In this document: piece after piece, positions 1-9,110 of the stretch | How the letters are laid out: the number at the start of each line of letters is the position of its first letter | How positions within the stretch are numbered: the first letter of the stretch is position 1 | Source of the DNA: Aureimonas endophytica | Lineage (GTDB): Bacteria > Pseudomonadota > Alphaproteobacteria > Rhizobiales > Rhizobiaceae | Direction of reading: 5' to 3' | NCBI RefSeq assembly: GCF_014642635.1 | Contig: NZ_BMIQ01000003.1 | Location: 1 to 63,156 of the forward strand | Length of the DNA stretch: 63,156 bases | Position numbers and translations under genes: made by a program | Notes under the pieces: generated by a model | Seen by the model: only the letters and a program-made list of their open reading frames with translations | Databases searched by the model: none | What the model was told of the DNA's origin: nothing

Positions 1-56
1 CGTCGCCTCCCCAAAGGACAACGTGAATCACGAACCAGCCCAGCCGTCACCACTGA

Positions 57-668
57 AGCGACTCCGAGTTCAAAAAACCTGCTCTAGGTTCGCGGGAGAA
101 CCCTTCTCCATCGCCGGACGATCCACGTCTCTCGGCAAACACGGCGATGGTCGTCGCGTCCTCCGCGATCTCGCTCGAGGCCGCGCGCGACCTCGCGATC
201 CGCCAGGGATTTCCAGCTTTCATCCTCTCCGATTGCATCGAGGGCGAAGCGCGCGACGTCGGGAACGTACTCGCGGCGATCGCCCGCGAGATCCGCAGTC
301 GGAATCGTCCTTTCAAGGCGCCAGTCATCCTCCTTTCGGGCGGCGAGACGACGGTGACCGTCCGAGGCTCGGGCAAGGGTGGGCGCAGCACCGAGTTCTT
401 GCTTGCATTTGCCCTAGCGATCGACGGACTGAAGGGGATCTACGCCCTGGCGGCCGATACGGACGGGATAGACGGGTCCGAGGACAACGCGGGCGCTTAT
501 GCAGATGGTACGTCGGCCGCCCGGATGCGCGCTCGCGGGTTGGATCCGCTGCGGCTGCTGGCCGAAAATGACGCTTGGAGCGCGTTCTCGACGATTGGCG
601 ACCTTATCGTCACCGGACCGACTGGAACCAACGTCAACGACTTCAGGGCGATTCTAATCGAGGCCTGA
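57..668 (+). pseudogene. Glycerate 2-kinase (MOFRL/TtuD-type), 5'-truncated remnant
   Basis: The translation carries the C-terminal MOFRL half of a glycerate kinase of the GckA/TtuD family, which phosphorylates glycerate with ATP in the cytoplasm. Diagnostic stretches are ILSGGETTVTVRG, ALAADTDGIDG and TGPTGTNVNDFRAI, the last at the normal C-terminus. Homology can be read upstream of the first ATG (position 147) back to about position 57, through an in-frame NPSPSPDDPRL stretch. Two in-frame stops (24-26 and 54-56) lie just before it, so the N-terminal half (about 230 residues in the full family) is missing. It is therefore a remnant rather than a working kinase. A short protein starting at 147 could still be translated but would lack the nucleotide-binding half. 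Confidence 0.75.
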
Positions 669-1031
669 CGCAACGAAGCGAGCGGGCCGCTGGAAACGAC
701 ACCTGCCCGCATCTCCTGCGAGTTCCGTAAAGACCCTTTTTGGAGGTATCGAGTATAGGTGAGGGATCTGTTCCGTGAGGTTTCCAGCTTCGGATACCAC
801 TATGGCTATTCCAGCTGCGGGCCGATAGCTAACCGTCCGCTTCAGGCGAAAGAAGGCCAATTAGCAGACGTTCAGTTGTCGACGCTTTCAAGACGTTGAA
901 CGATGCTGCGCGCGACACCGAAAGCGGACGTTCAAGCGAGTTCGGGCGGTTGGCGACTATATCACGCCATACGGACGGGCCCAACGCGGCAGGCACTCAG
1001 CACCATTTGCAATTTCGAGACCATCTTGGTT

Positions 1032-1922
1032 TCAACTCGAGCCCGGTTGCTCGGTCCGTGCCCAAATATCCAATGCGATGTCTCGCATTTGCATTGACTC
1101 CGCCCAGCGCTCTGTCGTGTCCTCACCATCTCGATTGGTGATCGCGTAGGGTCGTGGACCGAGTTCGCAGGTAAAGCTCATGATGTCGCCAGTTTCAGCC
1201 CGGCGGCGCCAGCTCCGAAAGCCGTAATCCCACCAGCCGCGGAACAATTCGATCCAGGGAGCGTGGTGCGGAAAGGAGATTTCGATCTGGACCTGCTCGC
1301 AGGTGCCGACGCGACCATGGAAGGCCCAGGAGTGCTCGAGAATCCGCTCGATCATGGCTTGGTTCTCGTCGGACACAGGAAGCTCGATCTCACGTCCCAC
1401 CAGATAATGCGAGAGATCGGCGAGCAGGGGCATATCCGGGATCTCATCCAGAAGGTCGAGGGTAAACAAAAGGTCGTTCGTAAGGCGGCCGCGATGCGTC
1501 TCGATATAGACTGGGAAGTCCACCTCCTCGGCGAGCCGCATCCAGCCCTCGACAAGACCGACGGCCTCGTTGAGCCGGCGCGGCCGCACGTCCGGCTGAA
1601 TGTTTAGATGATGAACGGGAAAGAGCGAAGCCGTCTCCAACGCCGGTTTCAAAGACTCGACACTCGTCGGGAAGCACATGCCCTCCACGGCCGTGATCCC
1701 CGATTGGCGCATGGCGTCCACAATGGGACGTACCGCTGCGTCGTCGTACCAATGCGCGCTCAGACCGTCGAAGCCTGCTCTCGCAATTCGCTCGACGCTC
1801 TCCTCCAACGGCGGCTCGAAGCCATCCGGGTGGCGACGTTCCATGGACCAGAGCGACTGAAGGACGATCATCGACTGCATCGGGAAAAGCTCCGGAACGT
1901 CAGGAGGCACGGCGAGTGTCAC
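1032..1922 (-). CDS. Sugar-phosphate isomerase/epimerase family TIM-barrel protein
   Basis: A 296-residue protein of the xylose-isomerase-like TIM-barrel superfamily (AP endonuclease 2 fold; includes IolE, MocC and tagatose epimerase). Characteristic pieces are a strand ending HLNIQP, an acidic strand end PVYIETHRG, LLADLSHY and FHGRVGT, consistent with Glu/Asp/His metal ligands. It overlaps the stop of the upstream reductase gene in a GTGA arrangement, so it is probably translationally coupled; an internal ATG at residue 15 is the alternative start. Lying last in the MocD/MocE-like operon, it may act on the cyclitol or sugar released by demethylation. Rhizopine clusters carry an IolE-like gene, mocC. 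The substrate is an inference. Confidence 0.8.
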   Translation of the reverse strand: MTLAVPPDVPELFPMQSMIVLQSLWSMERRHPDGFEPPLEESVERIARAGFDGLSAHWYDDAAVRPIVDAMRQSGITAVEGMCFPTSVESLKPALETASLFPVHHLNIQPDVRPRRLNEAVGLVEGWMRLAEEVDFPVYIETHRGRLTNDLLFTLDLLDEIPDMPLLADLSHYLVGREIELPVSDENQAMIERILEHSWAFHGRVGTCEQVQIEISFPHHAPWIELFRGWWDYGFRSWRRRAETGDIMSFTCELGPRPYAITNRDGEDTTERWAESMQMRDIALDIWARTEQPGSS

Positions 1923-3190
1923 GCGGCCGTCGCTAGAGCAGGCGATGAGGTGGCAAGCAGCGTCTTCAGCTTAGCGCCCGGGTCGGCCAAGGCTGCGGGA
2001 TCCGGTGCGAGGCGCCGCGCGATCATCATCTCTGCCAGTTTGACGTCACGCGCGACGACATTGCCGAGGCCGATCGCGCTGAGAGCGACGAGCCGTCCCG
2101 CGTCGTCCAAGTGAAAGAAGAAGGACGCCTCGGCACTCTCGCGTCGCACGATCCGATTTCCGGCATCGGCGAGGCCCGCGACCTGTAGGCCGAGATCGTA
2201 CTGATCCGACCAGAACCACGGCACGGCCGCGTAGCACTCCTCTTGCCCCAACATGTTGCGAGCGGCCAGCGCCCCCTGATTCTGGGCGTTGCGCCAAGCC
2301 TCGAGGCGCAGTCGCCGGTCGCCATAAAGCGGATGCGGAAAGGCACAGCAGTCGCCGGCCGCAAAGACATGGGCATCGCTCGTGCGAAGCGTGCCATCAA
2401 CCCGCACGCCGTTCTCGACAGCAAGGCCGCTCGCCTGGGCAAGCGCCGTCTCGGGCACTGCACCGATGCCGGCAACGATGAGATCGCAGTCAACCGCCGT
2501 GCCGTCCGCGAGTCTGACCGCCCAGCCATCGCCCTGTCGCTCGATCCGGTCGATCGCAACCCCGGTCAGGATACGCACGCCCGCCGTCTCGTGCCGTGCC
2601 TGCACGATCTCCGCGACCTCCGCCGGAACGCCGCGCATAAGGATACGTGGTGCCATCTCGATGAGCGCGACCCCACAACCGCGCTCGACGGCGCCGGCCG
2701 CGATCTCGAGACCGATGAAACCACCGCCGATCACCGCCAACTGGCTGCCAGGCTTCAGGCGCTCGCGCAGCGCCAGCGCGTCAGCAAAGGTACGAAGGTA
2801 AAGGACACCTCCGTCATCGGCGCCCGGAAGCTTCAGCCGGCGCGGACTTGCCCCCGTGGCGATCAGGAGTTTCGCGTAGGGAAAAGCGCTGCCGTCGTCG
2901 AGCAGCGCAAGGCGCCTCTCCAGATCGAGGCGGGACACGCGGCGGCCGGCGAGGTGATCGATACGAGCCTCGGCCAACCGGTCGGCGTCGAGAATCGAAG
3001 GGGGTCCGTCCAGGCTTTCCGCCGTCATCGCCGCCTTCGACAGCGGCGGACGCTCGTATGGAGCATGCGGCTCATCGCCGATCAGCGTAACTGGACCGTC
3101 GTAACCTGCCTCGCGGAGCGTCGAGGCGGCCCTCGCGGCGGCTTCTCCCGCGCCGACGATCACCATTCCCGATCTGGCCATCGCGCTCAC
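1919..3190 (-). CDS. FAD-dependent ferredoxin reductase (MocF-like, rhodocoxin/putidaredoxin reductase type)
   Basis: A 423-residue flavoprotein that would pass electrons from NAD(P)H to the neighbouring Rieske ferredoxin. An N-terminal FAD-binding dinucleotide fold (VIVGAGEAAARAA) is followed by APYERPPLSK, a second NAD-binding fold (AVIGGGFIGLEIA) and the FAAGDCC motif that contacts flavin. A reductase C-terminal domain completes the usual length of about 400 residues. The first start is a GTG overlapping the stop of the ferredoxin gene; an ATG three codons in (MARSGM) is equally possible. Immediate linkage to ferredoxin and desaturase-like oxygenase genes supports a three-component oxygenase, as in the rhizopine genes mocDEF. 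The in vivo partner is inferred from this order. Confidence 0.88.
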   Translation of the reverse strand: MSAMARSGMVIVGAGEAAARAASTLREAGYDGPVTLIGDEPHAPYERPPLSKAAMTAESLDGPPSILDADRLAEARIDHLAGRRVSRLDLERRLALLDDGSAFPYAKLLIATGASPRRLKLPGADDGGVLYLRTFADALALRERLKPGSQLAVIGGGFIGLEIAAGAVERGCGVALIEMAPRILMRGVPAEVAEIVQARHETAGVRILTGVAIDRIERQGDGWAVRLADGTAVDCDLIVAGIGAVPETALAQASGLAVENGVRVDGTLRTSDAHVFAAGDCCAFPHPLYGDRRLRLEAWRNAQNQGALAARNMLGQEECYAAVPWFWSDQYDLGLQVAGLADAGNRIVRRESAEASFFFHLDDAGRLVALSAIGLGNVVARDVKLAEMMIARRLAPDPAALADPGAKLKTLLATSSPALATAA

Positions 3191-3501
3191 CCGAGATCGA
3201 CGAGGACGCGACCGCCCTCGACCCGTACCGGATAGGTCTTCAGATCGGCGCAGATCGGCGCACCTTTGCCCCGTCCCGTCTTGTAGCTGAACCGGCCGTT
3301 ATGCTTCGGGCACTCGATCACGTCGCCCATCACCAGCCCGTCCGCGAGGTGGACGCGTTCATGCGTGCAAAGGCCATCCGTCGCGAAAAACTCGTCCTCC
3401 GGCGAGCGGAAGATCGCGAATGTGCGTCCCTCGTGGTCGAAGCGGATCACATCCTCCTCCTCGACGTCGTCCGCGGCGCAGGCCTCGACCCAGTTCGACA
3501 T
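3187..3501 (-). CDS. mocE: MocE-family Rieske-type [2Fe-2S] ferredoxin
   Basis: A 104-residue soluble Rieske ferredoxin. The two cluster-binding boxes are visible as CTHERVH (Cys-x-His) around residue 43 and CPKHNGRF (Cys-x2-His) around residue 63, with normal spacing. Length and sequence fit the MocE-type ferredoxins of rhizopine catabolism, which shuttle electrons from a flavoprotein reductase to the MocD oxygenase. It overlaps the downstream reductase gene by 4 bp and follows the desaturase gene by about 60 bp, so all three are almost surely one transcript. The family call is firm. The claim that the pathway is rhizopine-specific is inferred from gene order. Confidence 0.9.
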   Translation of the reverse strand: MSNWVEACAADDVEEEDVIRFDHEGRTFAIFRSPEDEFFATDGLCTHERVHLADGLVMGDVIECPKHNGRFSYKTGRGKGAPICADLKTYPVRVEGGRVLVDLG

Positions 3502-3564
3502 ATCGTCCTCCCATGCAAGGAATTGTCCTCGATCCGGGCTGCCGTGCCCCGGACCTGTTCGGGC

Positions 3565-4677
3565 TTACTCGGCCGGCACGGCCAGCGGGTCGATGTGGAA
3601 TTCCTCCCGGTAGGGCTTGGCAGTCGGGGGAAGTTCGCGCTTCAGGAAGTAGTCCTCATTGCGCATCTGCCGGACGAAGGCCGGGATCATCTCGCGGAAG
3701 GCCGACAGCATCGAGGGGTTGGGTGCCGGTAGGTCGTGCTTGATTGCCTCGTGCAGCTTCGGCAGGGCATGGTAGGGCACCATGGGGAACATGTGATGTT
3801 CCACATGATAGTTCATGTTCCAGTAGACGAAGCGACTGACTGGGTTCATCAGCACCGAACGGCTGTTCAGCCGGTGGTCGATCACGTCGTCGGCGAGCCC
3901 ACCATGTTGCATCAATCCGGTGAGGAGCTGATGCCAGCCGCCGTAGAGGCGCGGCAGGCCGACGAGCATCAGCGGCAACCAGGAGCCGAGCGCGACCGCA
4001 AGGCCGATGACGGCGGCATAGATCACCAGCCAGATGCGGGCGACGAGGATCATCTTCGATTGCTCGGATTCCGGCACGAAGATCCGCTCGTCTTCGCTGA
4101 CGTTGCCGGCCGCGTTGCGGACCATGTCCGTCGCTGCATGCCACACATCGATCAGGCCGAAGAGGTTCAGAAGAACGCGGAGGAAGTCTGGCGGCCGCAT
4201 GATGTTGATCTCGGGATCGCGGCCGACGATCACCGTATCGGTGTGGTGCCGGGCGTGACTCCAACGCCAAGTCACGGGGTTGCGCATGATCAGGAATGAA
4301 GCAATCTGATAGACTATGTCGTTCAGCCAAGCCGTCTTGAAGGCGGTGCCATGGCCGCATTCATGCCAGCGGGAATCCGAGGCCGACCCATAGAAGACGC
4401 CATAGGCGAGGAAGAACGGAACGCACCACCAGGTACCCCACAGCAGAGCGCCGGCGGTGCCCAGTACCAACATGGCGCCGAACCAGATGGCGGTATCCCG
4501 GATGGCGGGTCCGTCGGAACGTTTCATCAGCTCCTTCATCTGCTTGCGTGGCAGATCGGTGTGGTACCACTCCGCCGCCGCCAGACCGCTTTCCACGGCG
4601 CGGGACGCATTCGCGCCGCGCAGGCTGTAATCGCGTGATGATCTCATCAAAGGGGCATCGATCGACACGTGGGTCAT
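3565..4677 (-). CDS. mocD: MocD-like membrane fatty-acid-desaturase-fold oxygenase
   Basis: A 370-residue integral membrane di-iron protein of the fatty acid desaturase superfamily. The histidine clusters expected for the di-iron centre are present: HECGH (around residue 116), HARHH (around residue 149) and NYHVEHH (around residue 297). Hydrophobic segments surround the first box. In rhizobia the related MocD is a hydrocarbon oxygenase needed to demethylate 3-O-methyl-scyllo-inosamine, working with MocE and MocF, both represented next door. The ATG at 4677 was chosen because upstream in-frame sequence runs into the divergent regulator and does not resemble the family. A lipid desaturase is the alternative, but a dedicated ferredoxin and reductase in the same operon favour an O-demethylase-type role. 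Confidence 0.85.
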   Translation of the reverse strand: MTHVSIDAPLMRSSRDYSLRGANASRAVESGLAAAEWYHTDLPRKQMKELMKRSDGPAIRDTAIWFGAMLVLGTAGALLWGTWWCVPFFLAYGVFYGSASDSRWHECGHGTAFKTAWLNDIVYQIASFLIMRNPVTWRWSHARHHTDTVIVGRDPEINIMRPPDFLRVLLNLFGLIDVWHAATDMVRNAAGNVSEDERIFVPESEQSKMILVARIWLVIYAAVIGLAVALGSWLPLMLVGLPRLYGGWHQLLTGLMQHGGLADDVIDHRLNSRSVLMNPVSRFVYWNMNYHVEHHMFPMVPYHALPKLHEAIKHDLPAPNPSMLSAFREMIPAFVRQMRNEDYFLKRELPPTAKPYREEFHIDPLAVPAE

Positions 4678-4741
4678 GGGCTCTTTCCGAGCTTGGCACT
4701 GGAGACGGTGGTATGGGCTGGATGTGCGGGAACCTTCCCGC

Positions 4742-4794
4742 ATTGCGCATTCTTTCGCAATATGTTTGACGCATTTTCTATCATAACTTATCAT
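4742..4794. promoter_or_regulatory. Divergent promoter/operator between the moc-like operon and its LacI regulator
   Basis: The 150-bp gap between the divergent genes is AT-richer than its surroundings. It contains an inverted repeat, ATTGCG at 4742-4747 and CGCAAT at 4756-4761, which suits a LacI-family dimer. Facing the regulator gene is TTGACG at 4766-4771 with TATCAT at 4789-4794 (17-bp spacing), a good sigma-70-like promoter. Assignment of the operator to the adjacent regulator is inferred from position. Confidence 0.5.
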
Positions 4795-4827
4795 TCTCTT
4801 GGCATCGTCTGATGCTCGGAGGACGTG

Positions 4828-5850
4828 ATGGTGAAGCGGGCGACGGTCGCGGACGTGGCCAAGGCGGCGGGCGTGAGCGTCGCGACGGTCGACCGGGCGC
4901 TGACGGGGCGCTCGGCGGTGCGGCCTGATACGGCGGAGCGGATCGCGGCGGCGGCAAGGGACCTGAACTTCCATGCCGCGCCGCTGCTCGCCGGCCGCGT
5001 GGAGCGGAGGATCGCGCGCTGCCGCATCGGCATCCTCCTTCAGAGTCCCGAAATCCCCTTTTACAGTCTACTGGGCGAGGCGCTCCGCGACGCCGTCACC
5101 GCGACAGACCGCTTCGCCGGCGCCGTGACGCTGACGCACTGGGGCGAGCAGGACCCCGGCGAAATCGCCGCAGCCGTCCGGCGCCTCGCAACGCGCTGCG
5201 ATGCCCTGGCCATGGTCAGTCCGGACCACCCGACGGTGACCGCGGCGGTCGGCGAGATCGTCGCCAGCGGCAAACCCGTGTTCTCTCTGCTTTCCGACTT
5301 CGCCGTATCCGCTCGTACTGCCTATATCGGCGTCGACAGCCGCAAGGCGGGTCGGACCGCCGCCTGGATGATCGCCCGCGCGGCTCCCCGGGCTGGCAGA
5401 GTGGCCGTCTTCATCGGCAGTCACGGCTTCCATGGTCACGAACTGCGTGAGGTCGGCTTCCGCTCCTACTTCCGCGAACACGCGCCGGAGTTCACAGTGA
5501 TCGACACCCCAGCCAACATGGAGTCTAACGTCCGGTCTCGCGAGATCACCCGGGAGGTTCTCGCCGCCTATCCCGATCTCGTCGGCTGCTACGTGGCGGG
5601 CGGCGGTATGGAAGGCATCATCGCCGCCCTTCGCGAAGCGCCTGCCGGTCCGCGGCCTGTAACAGTATGCTCTTCACTGACGAGCGAGAGTCGCGCGGCC
5701 CTGCTGGACGGCACAGTAGCGTTGGTCGTCGCCGAGCCTCTCGACAGAATCTGCGATGACCTAATCTCCCACGTCGCGGCTAGCCTGGAGGGCAAGGTGA
5801 CCGAATTCAATCCATCACCGATCGAGTTGGTCTGCCCGGAGAATCTTTGA
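4828..5850 (+). CDS. LacI-family transcriptional regulator of the moc-like cluster
   Basis: A 340-residue cytoplasmic repressor. The N-terminal helix-turn-helix reads ATVADVAKAAGVSVATVDRA and is followed by a hinge helix and a periplasmic-binding-protein-like effector domain (IGILLQSPEIPFYS, YIGVDSRKAGRTAAW, GCYVAGGGMEG). The DNA-binding loop has VATVDRAL rather than the more usual VSRAL, the variant typical of the sugar/cyclitol-sensing subgroup with a PBP1_LacI-like effector domain. A GGAGGA ribosome-binding site lies 4-9 bases before the ATG; a GTG one codon upstream is an alternative. It diverges from the mocD-like gene and so probably represses that operon until a cyclitol-like inducer binds. 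Confidence 0.88.
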   Translation: MVKRATVADVAKAAGVSVATVDRALTGRSAVRPDTAERIAAAARDLNFHAAPLLAGRVERRIARCRIGILLQSPEIPFYSLLGEALRDAVTATDRFAGAVTLTHWGEQDPGEIAAAVRRLATRCDALAMVSPDHPTVTAAVGEIVASGKPVFSLLSDFAVSARTAYIGVDSRKAGRTAAWMIARAAPRAGRVAVFIGSHGFHGHELREVGFRSYFREHAPEFTVIDTPANMESNVRSREITREVLAAYPDLVGCYVAGGGMEGIIAALREAPAGPRPVTVCSSLTSESRAALLDGTVALVVAEPLDRICDDLISHVAASLEGKVTEFNPSPIELVCPENL

Positions 5851-6085
5851 GATTGGAGGAGCTCCGCAGTTCGTCAGCCACTATCCATCAAAGAAGCAGA
5901 TGTCTTCGAACTCATATGCACCTTCAATCAGGAGTATTGCTCTCATAGATCTTTTAGAAGCAGCCAGACGTCACTGAAATGCAGGTCCGCTTGCCCGGAA
6001 AACACTCCGCGAAGCAGTCGGTCGCCTTTCGACCCGTTGTCGTCGTTCCGCGCGGTAAATAGCCTAACTTGAAAACCGACGATCG

Positions 6086-6496
6086 TCAGACGTCCCAACC
6101 CGCGCATTGGAGTACGACCCTATACCCATCGGGGCCCTCAAATGTGCGGCCGAGCCGATCCCAGTACGGATTAAACGCCGGAACGGCTGGAAAGCCGGCC
6201 CCCTCCATCCGTTCGACCGCCGCTCGCCACACCGTTGGATCGGGAAGGTAGAAGACCAAGAGGTTTTCTCGGGTTGGCGCGCGGCCAGCCACATGTCCAT
6301 GCGCTCTAGTGAACTCGAAATGGTAAGGCGCTCTCGGGGAGCCGAGCATGACGCCATCAAATCCTTCATGGTCTTCGAATTGAAAGAGGATACTAAGTCC
6401 AAGTCCATCGCAATAGAAACGAATCAACGCCGTAAGGCCATCGGTCGGGCGTGCTACGCGAAGCTGGGGTATGGTCACGGGAACTGCTTTTTCCAA
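6086..6496 (-). CDS. VOC-family (glyoxalase/bleomycin-resistance fold) protein
   Basis: A 136-residue protein with the paired beta-alpha-beta-beta-beta modules of the vicinal-oxygen-chelate superfamily. Recognisable parts are an N-terminal strand then RFYCDGLGLSILF, the central PYHFEFT strand and the C-terminal RTFEGPDGYRVVL. His and Glu in HFEFT and the terminal E fit metal ligands of this fold. Members include glyoxalases, dioxygenases and antibiotic-binding proteins, and the sequence does not say which. It stands alone on its strand with no obvious partner; a moderately AT-rich spacer precedes it. Confidence 0.8.
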   Translation of the reverse strand: MEKAVPVTIPQLRVARPTDGLTALIRFYCDGLGLSILFQFEDHEGFDGVMLGSPRAPYHFEFTRAHGHVAGRAPTRENLLVFYLPDPTVWRAAVERMEGAGFPAVPAFNPYWDRLGRTFEGPDGYRVVLQCAGWDV

Positions 6497-6822
6497 ATCA
6501 ACAATGGCAGCTAACTTGACCTGCTAGCTCCAAAGCGGCCTGACAGCAATCCACCCTGCCCGTCTATTCGAAACGAGTTCCGGCTCGGGCCGAAAGCGGT
6601 CCGTCTGCTAGCAGCGAAAGCAAGCCGAAAAGCTGTCATGCCGCTGTTAACGCTCTGAATACTTCCCGAGAACGGGGGCGACTACGCGATGCCGTCGATG
6701 GAACTGCGCCTCGAGGCGGCCTCCACCGACCTTTCGGTCCTCGGTGCCTATCGCACGATGGATCGTGCGTTCTTTCTTCGGAGCGCCTAGCCGAAGTCAA
6801 TCAGCCCCTAAACGCCCAACGC
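6497..6822. other. Intergenic stretch without a convincing gene
   Basis: Between the VOC gene and the photolyase gene. The only open frame is a 33-codon ORF starting ATGCCGTCG near 6690, without a recognisable family or ribosome-binding site. No terminator-grade hairpin stood out. Confidence 0.4.
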
Positions 6823-8487
6823 TCACTCTCGCGGTGGGGATGATGCATCCGCCTCCCTCGCCCAACCGTTTGTCGAGGGTTTAAGGCTGGCTAGAAAATC
6901 GGCCGCGCTTTCCCTGTATTCGGCCTTCTTGGAGCCGCTGAAACGGTTCCAGGTGGCATACATGTTCCGCATGCGGGGGTTGCCGACGAAGCGCTTCTCA
7001 TGCCGCGCCAGAAAGTCCCAGTACAGCGCGTTGAAGGGGCACGCATCCGGACCGGTCTTCTTCTTCACGTCGAAGCGGCACTCGCCGCAGTAATCGGACA
7101 TGCGATCGATATAGGCGCCGCTCGCCGCGTAGGGTTTCGAGGCGATCGCACCGTCGTCGGCGAACTGGCTCATGCCAACGACGTTCGGCAGCTCGACCCA
7201 TTCGTAGGCGTCAAAATAGACGACCAGGAACCAGTCCGAGAGAGCTTGCGGATCGACGCCGGCGATCAGTGCGAAGTTGCCGAGCACCATCAGCCGCTGG
7301 ATGTGGTGAGCATAGGCCTCGCGCTTCGTCTGCCCAACACTTTCGGCCAGGCAGCGCATGTCGGTATCGCCGGTCCAGTAGAAGTCCGGCAGCGGTCGTG
7401 TGGCGGCAAGCGCCTTGCGCGTCGCAAAAGCCGGCATGTCGCGCCAGTACATGCCGCGCATGTATTCCCGCCAACCGATGATCTGGCGGACGAAACCTTG
7501 CACCGAATTGATCGGTGCGTCGCCCTTTTCGTACGCCTCGACGGCCGCCTGGCACACCTCGAGCGGGTCGAGGAGACCGAGGTTGATCAGAAGCGACAGG
7601 CTGCTGTGGTATAGATAGTCCTGCCCGGCGACCATCGCGTCCTCGTAGCGGCCGAAGTCCGGTAGCGCCGCAGTGATGAACTGCTTGAGCGCTCGCAAGG
7701 CCTGCTCGCGCGTCACTGGCAGGGCGAACGGCTCCAAGTCGCCGAAATGCTGGCCAAAACGCGCGGCGACGAGCTTCAAGACCTCGGTCGTGATCGCGTC
7801 CGGGGCGAAACGCTCTGGCGCCGGATAGTTCAGGCCGCGCGGCGGCGTTCTGCGGTTGTCGTGATCGAAGTTCCACTGCCCGCCGACTGGCATGCCGCTG
7901 TCGGTCATCAGCAGGCCAGTCTTGCGCCGCATATCGCGGTAGAAATATTCCATCCGCAACTCGCGGCGCCCTCTTGCCCAGGTGAGGAAGGCAGGAATGG
8001 TGCAGATGAAGCGGTCGTCTTCCAGGATCTCGACCGGCAGACCGGTGCGCTCGGCCCAGGACTCCTGTTCCTGTCGGACACGATATTCGGCACCCTCGAC
8101 GACGCGCACGAAGGTCGCGCCATGCCGCCGAGCGGCTCGCTCCACCTCGCCGCTAAAGCTCTGCGTGTTGCCCTTCGCGTCGAGCTCGATGTAGTCGACC
8201 GTCCAGCCGTCGGAGCGCAGGGTCTCGGCGAAATGGCGCATCGCCGAGAAGATCAGGGCGATCTTTTTCTTATGATGCCGAACGTAGGTCGCCTCGTCCC
8301 ACACCTCCATCATCAGGACCACCACATTGCTTCGATCGACGCCAGCCAAACTGGCGAGCTGCAACGACAGTTGGTCGCCCAGCACCGGGATCAGCAGCGC
8401 GCCCTGCTGAGCCGCAGGCCTTGGCTGACCGAGTTTGGTTCGGGGCAAGGGAATGCTCACGCCTGCACGAGTGTCGGTTTGCGTCAT
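6823..8487 (-). CDS. Cryptochrome/photolyase family protein, iron-sulfur bacterial (PhrB/FeS-BCP) type
   Basis: About 554 residues, the size of the deoxyribodipyrimidine-photolyase-related family. The N-terminal Rossmann-like antenna domain begins ALLIPVLGDQLS, and the helical FAD domain contains INSVQGFVRQIIGWREYM. The four cysteines that hold a [4Fe-4S] cluster in this subgroup are visible as one in DMRCLAES and three in YCGECRFD and DACPFN. Characterised members repair (6-4) photoproducts or act as light sensors. The ATG at 8487 was chosen; an in-frame ATG 48 bases upstream would add 16 residues. It stands alone, with a long spacer upstream. Confidence 0.9.
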   Translation of the reverse strand: MTQTDTRAGVSIPLPRTKLGQPRPAAQQGALLIPVLGDQLSLQLASLAGVDRSNVVVLMMEVWDEATYVRHHKKKIALIFSAMRHFAETLRSDGWTVDYIELDAKGNTQSFSGEVERAARRHGATFVRVVEGAEYRVRQEQESWAERTGLPVEILEDDRFICTIPAFLTWARGRRELRMEYFYRDMRRKTGLLMTDSGMPVGGQWNFDHDNRRTPPRGLNYPAPERFAPDAITTEVLKLVAARFGQHFGDLEPFALPVTREQALRALKQFITAALPDFGRYEDAMVAGQDYLYHSSLSLLINLGLLDPLEVCQAAVEAYEKGDAPINSVQGFVRQIIGWREYMRGMYWRDMPAFATRKALAATRPLPDFYWTGDTDMRCLAESVGQTKREAYAHHIQRLMVLGNFALIAGVDPQALSDWFLVVYFDAYEWVELPNVVGMSQFADDGAIASKPYAASGAYIDRMSDYCGECRFDVKKKTGPDACPFNALYWDFLARHEKRFVGNPRMRNMYATWNRFSGSKKAEYRESAADFLASLKPSTNGWAREADASSPPRE

Positions 8488-9110
8488 ACTGCGGAACCAT
8501 GCCGGGTCGCGAAGCCACGTGTAAACGGTCCGCACCGTCGCAGTGAACGTTTCGTCGATGTCAGGTGGATGAAACCCGACTTTCCTTTGATCGACGAGGC
8601 CGATGCGGAGCGAGGATAGCGCGAGATGCTCTTTTCTTCGATCGCACGCTACGCCGAGGCTACGAGCCTAGAACCGCTGGAGGAAGTAGCCCCCATCCAA
8701 CTCGCGCGGACAACCATGTCAGTTTCGGAGATTCTGGGCCCAGAACCGGACCGACCGCCAACCACTTAATCGGACCGCAAAGCGGAGGCGTGACAGGGCC
8801 GAAAGTGGCCTTTCCGCTTTCAAGACGCTCTTGCGGAGGTTTTCCATTTCCACGTTGGATAACGACTCAATGTTTGGCGAGGACTGAAGCCACCCGTTCT
8901 CGGCATGATATGAGCGTACAACCCAAGAGGCATGACGCCCCCCCGATCGCTGTGGCCGGTGTTCCGGGCAAGACATTCGCAAAGCGATTCGGCGGGCGGA
9001 AGTCCGGGTAATACAATCCCCAAAATCGATGGGATGCGCCGTCCCTCCAGCTTTACGCCAGCTTAACTTCCGACAACTGCGTTCGAGCAGTTTTCAGGAA
9101 AGGTAAAGTC
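8488..9110. other. Long intergenic region upstream of photolyase and winged-helix genes
   Basis: About 600 bp with no reading frame that looks like protein on either strand. It separates the leftward photolyase gene from the rightward small regulator and must hold both promoters. AGGAAAGGT about 9 bases before the start at 9111 is the ribosome-binding site of the rightward gene. No RNA gene was recognised. Confidence 0.4.

Noticed and set aside
6690-6790. 33-codon ORF MPSMELRLEAASTDL between the VOC and photolyase genes
   Set aside because: No ribosome-binding site, family resemblance or partner gene; too short to support on composition alone.
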